Shown: piece by piece, positions 1 to 8,280 of the stretch
Layout of the letters: the number at the start of each line of letters is the position of its first letter
Numbering within the stretch: the stretch's first letter is position 1
Origin: Marsupella aquatica
Lineage: Eukaryota > Marchantiophyta
Reading direction: 5' to 3'
DNA length: 64,000 nt
NCBI GenBank assembly: GCA_973895155.1
Contig: OZ316898.1
Span: forward strand, 15,934,001-15,998,000
The notes under the pieces: model-generated
Database searches by the model: none
What the model saw: only the letters and a program-made list of their open reading frames with translations
What the model was told of the DNA's origin: nothing
Made by a program: the position numbers and the translations under genes

Positions 1-1416
1 AGGGTAGTTGGATCCCTAGCCGTGATCCTGTCTGGGGTCGGTGCTGGGTCTACCTCCTTGATCACCACGGCCTGTGAAGTCGTATTACTCCTTGACCCTG
101 AAGGTTTCCGCTTCTTCTTCGTTGGTGGCTTGGCAGCTGGTCCCTTCCCCTTCCCACTTACTTCCGGCACTGGTGCAGGTGGCGCGGCTTGTCCTTCGGC
201 AATTACCACCCCTGGTAACTGGTTTGTCCCAACGGGAGATGGACCTGCTGCAGCTAAGCATTTAAATACTGCGGCTTGTTTCTTCAGCCGCTCTGTTTGG
301 TTGTCGGCCCGCCGCTGTAGGTTCTCCATCTTCCTCGTGATTTCCTCCAACTCCTCTTGGGTTTCATCCAGGTCCTTACGTGCCCCCTCCAGCTCGTTTT
401 TGGCCTCCTCCTGCTCCCTGTGGGCTTCCTCCAATTCCTTCTTCAAGGTAGCCCTCTCCTCCTGGGTTGCTCTTAGCTCCTTGTCGAGCTCTGCAATGAT
501 GACAGACTCCATCTGGTTCATCTTGGCGTAAGTCTGTTCGAGCATCTCGTCCTTCTCCCTTAGGTCGGCCTTGAAGCTGGCCGTCAGGGACGCAAGCTCC
601 TGCTGCAGCGCCATAATCCCTTGATAGGATTTTCCTAACTCGACCTCCTTCTGCTCAAGGGCTCCGCGGATTTTCTCGAGCTCCCCTTTCAACGCCCATT
701 CCTTTCTTTGGGTCTCCGCCATGGCCCGGCTGTTGGCTGTTATGTGGGCCTCCTCTGTATTCTTCAGCTCTTGCTTCCACTTCTCCCTCTCTTTGATCGT
801 GTCGGCCAACTCTTCTTGCGTCTGAGTCAGTTTATCCTTGATATTCTGATTATCAGCCTGCGCGGTGTCCAACTGCCCCTGCATGATGTTCAGCTCATGT
901 CGTTTAATCCGCAGTTCATCTTGGGCTTTCTTGGCCGCCCTTAGATCTTCAATCTCGGCTTCCATCCTCCTAAGCCGCCGAATGACCTCGTCCTTCTTGC
1001 TTCTCTCTAAAGCCACCGCTTCTTCCTAAACCCTAAACCCTAAACCCTAAACCCTAAACCCTAAACCCTAATTGGTGCTTCTCCAACTGCTCCCTATGGA
1101 AAAAGGGTCCTACCTCCAACTCCTCTCCAAAGATGCCGAGCGCAAGTTCCCCACACATCTCACCATACTCCATGGCTCTATTCTTAGCGTAGGTGGAGTA
1201 AGTAGAAGTGATCGGCATCGCCCATCGTGGCCTCTGCTCCCAAGCCGTCCTGCGGATCTCTTCAATCGTGGCTAGAGGTTTGCTTCCTTTTTCGGCTAGC
1301 CGCCTGATGTCCTCCGGCCAATCTCCTCCTGGTAAATCCTTTTCCTTAGCCAGGGCGGCCTCCTCCTCCTGCTTGATTCGCTCCTGAAATTCTTGCACCG
1401 TCTGTTTTATGCCGTC
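1..1416 (-). repeat. LTR-G copy A, fragment with broken LTR ORF
   Basis: This stretch is nearly identical to 1622-2993 (3' LTR of the G element) and to 12482-13853 (its 5' LTR). It holds the coiled-coil half of the LTR-encoded protein on the minus strand. A telomere-repeat tract at 1025-1071 interrupts it, and a second tract at 1416-1444 cuts it off. Beside the first tract the reading frame ends in a telomere-encoded GFRV tail. At some variable sites it matches copy B and at others copy C, so it is a separate copy and not a simple duplicate of either. The left end lies outside the window. Confidence 0.9.
1025..1071 (+). repeat. Interstitial telomere repeats, tract 1
   Basis: Five perfect CCCTAAA units flanked by partial units (about 47 bp), plant telomere type. 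The tract sits inside LTR-G copy A exactly between bases that are adjacent in the other copies (the TTCTT/CTAATTGG junction). The right edge shares CTAA with the target, so microhomology could have guided the join. The C-rich strand is on plus, the orientation expected at a left chromosome end. Confidence 0.97.
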
Positions 1417-1444
1417 CCTAAACCCTAAACCCTAAACCCTAAAC
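1416..1444 (+). repeat. Interstitial telomere repeats, tract 2
   Basis: Four CCCTAAA units in the same orientation as tract 1. They join the cut end of LTR-G copy A (after GCCGTC) to a cut LTR-G copy B (from AACGCTTCC). Both joins fall inside coding sequence. The tract replaces the last residues of the copy B protein with the telomere-encoded FRV and a stop. Confidence 0.97.
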
Positions 1445-4400
1445 GCTTCCTCCTCAGCCACTGCCGTAGGTTCATTCTCTGACAGATTACCTGCCCTTGA
1501 CTGAGTCAACTCTCCATCGGCCTGACTGGGTCCACCTTCGGCTTCAGCCTCAACACCGGCCTCGGCAATACCCACGGCTTCGGCCTCAGCCACTCCCTCG
1601 GCTTCGGCCTCCCCTTCCCCTAGGGTAGTTGGATCCCTAGCCGTGATCCTGTCTGGGGTCGGTGCTGGGTCTACCTCCTTGATCACCACGGCCTGTGAAG
1701 TCGTATTACTCCTTGACCCTGAAGGTTTCCGCTTCTTCTTCGTTGGTGGCTTGGCAGCTGGTCCCTTCCCCTTCCCACTTACTTCCGGCACTGGTGCAGG
1801 TGGCGCGGCTTGTCCTTCGGCAATTACCACCCCTGGTAACTGGTTTGTCCCAACGGGAGATGGACCTGCTGCAGCTAAGCATTTAAATACTGCGGCTTGT
1901 TTCTTCAGCCGCTCTGTTTGGTTGTCGGCCCGCCGCTGTAGGTTCTCCATCTTCCTCGTGATTTCCTCCAACTCCTCTTGGGTTTCATCCAGGTCCTTAC
2001 GTGCCCCCTCCAGCTCGTTTTTGGCCTCCTCCTGCTCCCTGTGGGCTTCCTCCAATTCCTTCTTCAAGGTAGCCCTCTCCTCCTGGGTTGCTCTTAGCTC
2101 CTTGTCGAGCTCTGCAATGATGACAGACTCCATCTGGTTCATCTTGGCGTAAGTCTGTTCGAGCATCTCGTCCTTCTCCCTTAGGTCGGCCTTGAAGCTA
2201 GCCGTCAGGGACGCAAGCTCCTGCTGCAGCGCCATAATCCCTTGATAGGATTTTCCTAACTTGACCTCCTTCTGCTCAAGGGCTCCGCGGATTTTCTCGA
2301 GCTCCCCTTTCAACGCCCATTCCTTTCTTTGGGTCTCCGCCATGGCCCGGCTGTTGGCTGTTATGTGGGCCTCCTCTGTATTCTTCAGCTCTTGCTTCCA
2401 CTTCTCCCTCTCTTTGATCGTGTCGGCCAACTCTTCCTGCGTCTGAGTCAGTTTATCCTTGATATTCTGATTATCAGCCTGCGCGGTGTCCAACTGCCCC
2501 TGCATGATGTTCAGCTCATGTTGTTTAATCCGCAGTTCATCTTGGGCTTTCTTGGCCGCCCTTAGATCTTCAATCTCGGCTTCCATCCTCCTAAGCCGCC
2601 GAATGACCTCGTCCTTCTTGCTTCTCTCTAAAGCCACCGCTTCTTCTAATTGGTGCTTCTCCAACTGCTCCCTATGGAAAAAGGGTCCTACCTCCAACTC
2701 CTCTCCAAAGATGCCGAGCGCAAGTTCCCCACACATCTCACCATACTCCATGGCTCTATTCTTAGCGTAGGTGGAGTAAGTAGAAGTGATCGGCATCGCC
2801 CATCGTGGCCTCTGCTCCCAAGCCGTCCTGCGGATCTCTTCAATCGTGGCTAGAGGTTTGCTTCCTTTTTCGGCTAGCCGCCTGATGTCCTCCGGCCAAT
2901 CTCCTCCTGGTAAATCCTTTTCCTTAGCCAGGGCAGCCTCCTCCTCCTGCTTGATTCGCTCCTGAAATTCTTGCACCGTCTGTTTTATGCCGTCAAAGCT
3001 CGGGGGAGCAACATCTGGTGGGGGAGACTCAGGGCTACTCTGCTGGTTGGGGTCCCCTCGCACTACCCTTGGAAGTGTGGGGACAAACCGGCCACAGGTC
3101 CTTACTCCTGGAACGTGATGGTCCGACCCATAGCCGGAATTATCATGGCTGCAGTCCTCCACTGCCTCCTGTACCTCTTGGACGTCCGGCTTCTCCCTCT
3201 CCTCTTCGTCGGTAGGAGCTTTAGGCAATTCTGCCTCAGATTCGGAGCTTGAGGTTCCCACGTACATTCGAACACCTGGCTTGGATTCCGGCCTGATTCT
3301 CTCCTTGTCTCCAGCAAAGGGGTTTTCTCTTGTGAGCCGGTGTAGGCCTACCTCTGTAGTAGTGTCCTGCATTGTTGCCGTTGCCGTTGTTGTTGCCGAT
3401 GCCGATTTCTTTTCTTTCTCGAGTAGTTTCAGCAGACTCTGCATGCCTGGTTGCTGCATCGGCAAGTCTTCCTTCCTGGGCCTAAACACCTGCTCGATCG
3501 TAGGACTAACAGGTGGTTGAGGCTTCTCAGCCAACGGCCTCGGCGTTGGAGCTTCCTCGGGTGCCCTTACCTGCAGGGGAAGTACCGGGGCAAAAGTCTG
3601 ACCTCTGGCATACCGGCACAACAGCGGCATGTGATAGCCAAGCCGCGACACGCTCCCCATGCCGATTACCTGCTGCTCCTCCTTTAAGATCTTCTTCAAT
3701 TGGTTGAGGAGGTACCCGTTGTAGTCCCGGCTTGGGTCTGGCCTTTCTGCCAGATAGACCTGTGCCTTGCCGATCTCTGCCCTCGGCAAGTTACAATGCA
3801 TGGTCACCCGCAAGAAGTCGATCATCTCTCCTATGTGCGGGTTGGTGCAGGTGTTCCGGAAGAAGCCATTCTTCGTTGATGGCCCGGGGAACGACCGGAA
3901 CTCCTTGTCAGGCAAGGTCTTCCTGGTATCAACTTTGGTCTTATTGCCTATCGGCAAGCCAAACACTTCGGCAATTACCTTGGGAGTAAGATAGAAATCC
4001 TTCCCATATATCCTCGTGCAATTGGTCTCGGGTTCCCATGACCCCACGAATTCTAATAGGTCTGACTCCGGTACCTCCGGCTTCAGCCATGGTAATCTTA
4101 CAAAGGCCTCTAAGCCGGATCCGGCCATGAAGCCTTGGTACTTCTTGGTCTGCATGGCCGTAAAGCATGCATCCTCCTCCCGTGCAAAATGTAGTTGCAC
4201 CTCCACCGGTAGGGTTGCCGCCCAGCCCTTCCAGGTGTCATCCCTGGTTGGAATGGCCTTGATGGGATCGACCTCCTCCTCTTCGGCTTCTCCCTGCCTC
4301 CTGCTCTGCTGCTCGGCTGGCCTCTTTGGTGCCGCCGACCTCGTTCTTTTTGCCGGGGTGGCTTCATCGTTGACGGCCCCCTTCCTCTTCATCTCTGCTG

Positions 4401-5004
4401 CCGTGGAGGTTTCTCCTAGCACCGTTGCCTGGGTCCACCTTTTCGTGCTACCCTTTAATTCCCAGTGTATGTCGTTGCAGTTCTTGATGGCCTCTCGGAT
4501 GCCGACGACGCTGTCTTTGCAAAACAGAAGATCGTCGAGTTGATTGGAAGTAGGCGTCCACAGGAACTCGTCCTTGATGAGTTCGCCTCCTAAGAAAGCC
4601 GTCTTCTGCAGCTCCCACAATCGAGCGAGCTCCTGCCGTTCTCGAGCTGCCCTTTCTGACTCCTCGTCCTCGTAAGTCTTGATGTACTCAGTTGCCCGTT
4701 CGAACAGGCATCCCCAGAAATGTGCCGCTTGATTGACGTTGCTCATACCCTCCTTAGGTCGATCGTCGGTATCTATTCTCTCCCCGAGTGCTTGCCTAAG
4801 CAGCTGACAGTAGTTGGCCTCCCGTAGTCGTCTGCCTAGTTCGTGCTCGCAAATGAGCCACCATCTCCTGCAAGCGCTCCTTACCCCTCTCCTCTGCCGG
4901 TCCTTCTTCCCGTTGATCCTTCCTAGCCGCCGACGCTTAACGCGCCCTAATCCTAATCGGGTTTTCACCCTCAGCCTTACCTCCGGCCTCTGCCCGGGTT
5001 CCAT
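1432..5004 (-). CDS. LTR-encoded PMD-like/coiled-coil protein, 3' truncated
   Basis: An open frame of 1,190 aa lying wholly inside the 3' LTR, on the same strand as gag-pol. Order of parts: Arg-rich N-terminus (residues 1-45); helical region with HFWGCLFERATEYI (about 90-110); basic/acidic linker; PMD or plant-transposon-protein-like region with GLEAFVRLPWLKPEVP and IAEVFGLPIGN (about 290-460); Pro- and acid-rich linker; heptad-rich coiled coil (about 780-1040); KKKRKPSGS basic patch; Ala/Glu-rich tail. It is the same protein as 12265-15864 except for about a dozen substitutions and the end, where telomere repeat encodes FRV then a stop in place of LGASIKDPPPVS. The ATG at 5004 is the only good start and is shared by the other copies. 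Function unknown. Confidence 0.85.
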   Translation of the reverse strand: MEPGQRPEVRLRVKTRLGLGRVKRRRLGRINGKKDRQRRGVRSACRRWWLICEHELGRRLREANYCQLLRQALGERIDTDDRPKEGMSNVNQAAHFWGCLFERATEYIKTYEDEESERAARERQELARLWELQKTAFLGGELIKDEFLWTPTSNQLDDLLFCKDSVVGIREAIKNCNDIHWELKGSTKRWTQATVLGETSTAAEMKRKGAVNDEATPAKRTRSAAPKRPAEQQSRRQGEAEEEEVDPIKAIPTRDDTWKGWAATLPVEVQLHFAREEDACFTAMQTKKYQGFMAGSGLEAFVRLPWLKPEVPESDLLEFVGSWEPETNCTRIYGKDFYLTPKVIAEVFGLPIGNKTKVDTRKTLPDKEFRSFPGPSTKNGFFRNTCTNPHIGEMIDFLRVTMHCNLPRAEIGKAQVYLAERPDPSRDYNGYLLNQLKKILKEEQQVIGMGSVSRLGYHMPLLCRYARGQTFAPVLPLQVRAPEEAPTPRPLAEKPQPPVSPTIEQVFRPRKEDLPMQQPGMQSLLKLLEKEKKSASATTTATATMQDTTTEVGLHRLTRENPFAGDKERIRPESKPGVRMYVGTSSSESEAELPKAPTDEEEREKPDVQEVQEAVEDCSHDNSGYGSDHHVPGVRTCGRFVPTLPRVVRGDPNQQSSPESPPPDVAPPSFDGIKQTVQEFQERIKQEEEAALAKEKDLPGGDWPEDIRRLAEKGSKPLATIEEIRRTAWEQRPRWAMPITSTYSTYAKNRAMEYGEMCGELALGIFGEELEVGPFFHREQLEKHQLEEAVALERSKKDEVIRRLRRMEAEIEDLRAAKKAQDELRIKQHELNIMQGQLDTAQADNQNIKDKLTQTQEELADTIKEREKWKQELKNTEEAHITANSRAMAETQRKEWALKGELEKIRGALEQKEVKLGKSYQGIMALQQELASLTASFKADLREKDEMLEQTYAKMNQMESVIIAELDKELRATQEERATLKKELEEAHREQEEAKNELEGARKDLDETQEELEEITRKMENLQRRADNQTERLKKQAAVFKCLAAAGPSPVGTNQLPGVVIAEGQAAPPAPVPEVSGKGKGPAAKPPTKKKRKPSGSRSNTTSQAVVIKEVDPAPTPDRITARDPTTLGEGEAEAEGVAEAEAVGIAEAGVEAEAEGGPSQADGELTQSRAGNLSENEPTAVAEEEAFRV

Positions 5005-5119
5005 GGTTGCCCCTAATTGTTTATATTTTCCTTGTTTTGTCCCTATACTAAGGTGTTCCTAGGGTGCCTTCCTGCTTTACCCACTTAACCGGCCGAGTGA
5101 TTCCTGTCTAGGCATCACA
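1445..5119 (-). repeat. 3' LTR of element G (copy B), truncated
   Basis: Begins on the minus strand with TGTGATGCC at 5119, immediately after a polypurine tract. It runs collinear with the 5' LTR until 1445, where telomere repeats take over. The missing part is the non-coding ~920 bp that follows the ORF in the full LTR plus the last ORF codons. Confidence 0.93.
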
Positions 5120-5120
5120 T

Positions 5121-5133
5121 AGCTCCCCACTTA
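5121..5133 (-). promoter_or_regulatory. Polypurine tract of element G
   Basis: On the minus strand the purine-rich AAGTGGGGAGC lies directly before the 3' LTR start (TGTGATGCC at 5119). This is the expected site for plus-strand DNA priming. Confidence 0.8.
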
Positions 5134-8100
5134 ATTGTGAAGCGTCCTCGCGAACAACTGCATCTTCGTCCATATAGTATTTCTTGAGGCGGTCATAATG
5201 GATGCGAACTGGATATACCTCTCCCGTAATGTTGGCCAATTGTACGGAGCCATTGGGGAACATCATGGTTACTCTAAAGGGTCCTAACCAGCGAGTGTAA
5301 AGCTTTCCTGGAAACCTACTATACCTACTGTCATAAAGTAGCACAAGATCACCGGTATGAATACTAACTACTTTTAACCTTTTATCATACTACTGCTTCA
5401 TGATATTCTGTCTATATTCTACTCTCTCGGCTGAAATCATTCTCGCTTCCTCTAAAGCTTCTAACCTATATTCTCGCTCCTTTAGGCTCTCCTCCGCTGA
5501 GGCTCTTTCCTCAATTGTAACTTGAAATGTCGGTATCTCAAGTTGCATGGGTACCAGGGCTTCTTGTCCAAAGGTTAAGAAGAAGGGTGTATGACCGGTA
5601 GTGGATTTATAGGCAAGATTGTAAGCAAAAACAGCAGCAAACAATTTATCATCCCAATCGAGTTTGTTCTGAGCTACTGTCTTGTTCAATATCTTTCCTA
5701 TGATTCCGTTTGCTCGTTCTGTCAACCCGTTTGCCTTTGGATGGTAGGGAGTAGTAGGCCTATGTTTAACTAAATACTGCTCATTTAAATGACTAATTAT
5801 ATCATTCAAAAAATGGGTTCCTCTATCACTAACTAATTCTAGGGGTGCTCCATACCTGGTGAAGATCTGCTCATACATGAATCTAGCCGTAGTAATTGCA
5901 TCATCCTTCGTTGTTGGTCTGGCCTCTACCCATTTAGTTGCATAATCCGTAGCCAGGATTATGTACTTGTTCCGTCGAGGGTGGGTCAGTGGTTTCAGAG
6001 GTCCAATGTAATCAATACCCCACTTCTCGAATGGTGCCAGAGGTAGAATAGGGTGCAGTGGATGCCTGGTGGACGCCCTTGGTCCTCCCGCTCGTTGATA
6101 AGGATCGCATTGTTTGATAAACTGATAGACATCTTTGTGCAAGGTGGGCCACCAGTAACCGGCATTTAATATCTTCTTAGACGTGGTTACTGGGGCAAAA
6201 TGTCCTCCGGCCTCCTCTCCATGCATGGCCCGTAGGACTCGTTTTACCTCTCTCTTTTCCAAACATCTTTGAATCGTGCCGTTGATTCCATGCTTGTGCA
6301 GTATGCCTTTAATGCACTGATACTGTCTGACCTTCCACACAAAGACTGCGGCTTGCTCTCGGCTTAATCCTGGCTGTAATCTGGAAGTGCTGAGAAATTG
6401 TAAAATCTCAGGGTACCATGTACCAGCTATTTCCACAACGAATAGCTCCTCGTCGGGGAATCGATCATCGATGCAATCCGTGGCAGGTTTACCTGTGATC
6501 CTTGAAAAGAAGTCGACATTGGCATGTAACTTTCCCGGCTTGATCCTCAGCTCATAGTCAAACTCCTGTAATAGCAAAATCCATCTTGCTACTCTGCCTG
6601 TAAGGTCCGGCTTATTGACTAGGTACTTCAAACTTTCATGATCAGTATGAAAGATTACCTTGTACCCTAGTAAATAATGCCTAAACTTTTTACAAGAATA
6701 AATGACTCCTAATGCTTCTCTTTCCGTGGTAGAGTAGTTCCGTTCGGCATCGGCAAGCTGACGGCTTGCGAAGTATATGGGATGGTCCCTTCCTTTCTCA
6801 TCCAACTGACTTAGTACTGAGCCAATACAGAAGCCCAAGACATCTACAAAAACATGAAAATCTTTGTTCCAGTCCGGTGCTATCATGACTGGGGCCTCTA
6901 CTAACATCTGCTTCAATTCTACCACCGCTGTGACTCGTTCGGGTGTGGGTTCGAAGTCTGCTCCTGCCTTGAGCATATTGGTTAATGGTAAAGCCAGCTT
7001 GGCAAAATCCTTGATGAACCGGCGATAGTAACCAATGCATCCCAAGAAGGATCTTACATCCTTTATGTTCTTAGGTTGCATGATATCTAGCCATACTGCT
7101 AGCTTACCTTTGTCAATCTCAATGCCCTTCCTTGATACCTTGTGACCTAGTAGCACCCCCTCGGTTACTGCAAAAAAACATTTATCTGGGTGTAACTTGA
7201 GACCCACCTCTCTACATCTCATGAAGGTTTTCCTGAGGTATTTAGCATGTTTCGATGCCTTCCCGAATACTGCAAAGTCATCAATGAAGATTTCCATGAA
7301 CTTTCTCAAGTAATCATGAAAAATGTTCACCATTAATCGTTGGAACATAGCTGGTGCGTTGCAGAGTCCAAACGGCATACGATTGAAGACATAGATCCCC
7401 CATTCCGTGATGAAGGCCGTCTTGATTTGGTCTTCCTGCCGAATCCTGATTTGGTTATAACCAGAGTATCCATCCATGAATGAATATAGTTCATGACTGG
7501 CTACCATGTCTAGTACCATATCAGTAAACGGTAAAGGAAAATGGTCTTTTAATGTTGCTTCATTCAGCTTCCTGTAATCCTGACAAACCCGGATCTTGGG
7601 TTTACCATCGGGTCCAGCTTTCTTGGGAACTATCACAATTGGAGACACCCAGTCTGAATGCAGGACTGGAGTGATGAATCCAGCTTCCACTAGTTTGTCG
7701 ATTTCTGTTTTGACCAGCAGGGAATACTTCGGGTTCATCCTTCGAATTGGTTGTCGAAATGATTTGGCTCCTAACATGAGATCAATTCGATGTTCCCCTA
7801 GTGTTGGATCTACTCCCTTTAGATCTTGGTGACTCCATGCAAACACATCCTGAAATTCAATCAATAAGTCACTGATCTCTTTCTCGAGCTCAGGTGCTAG
7901 GTTTCTCCCTAAGTTCAGTTCTCTTCCCTCTCCTAAGTCGAGCTTCCGATATTGCCGTGCTTGGATCATATTAATCTGCTTCTTCAAATTCGGGTCCAGT
8001 TCGGCTTCCAGTCTCTCTAATCTCATACCTCCATAAACTGGGATCTCGGCTGGACTAGCCGAGTCGGTCCCTTCCTTGGTGTCCATAGATTGTCCCCTTA

Positions 8101-8280
8101 CCGGTCTATTCGGTTTTGAATTAATGGTCGGCTCCCCTTCCTGCCTTGGCTCTGGATCGTGTCTGTCCATCTCATCCACTTCTTGCTCCTGAGAGTTAGG
8201 CCGTTGTGCTCTCTCGGCTTCTAATAGGGCCTCAATTTGTTCTGCCCTCGTAATCGGCTTGTATGCCGATCCCTTGGTAT

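Noticed and set aside
1025-1444. True chromosome end
   Set aside because: Only five and four full repeats, and LTR sequence lies on both sides of each tract.
4016-4543. 175-aa plus-strand ORFs, repeated at 14876-15403 and similar at 21465-21929
   Set aside because: Antisense shadow of the PMD-like region. It repeats only because the LTR repeats.
5390-5392. TAG as programmed readthrough
   Set aside because: Context lacks the known plant readthrough signal, and the integrase also has a damaged zinc site, so a plain mutation is more likely.
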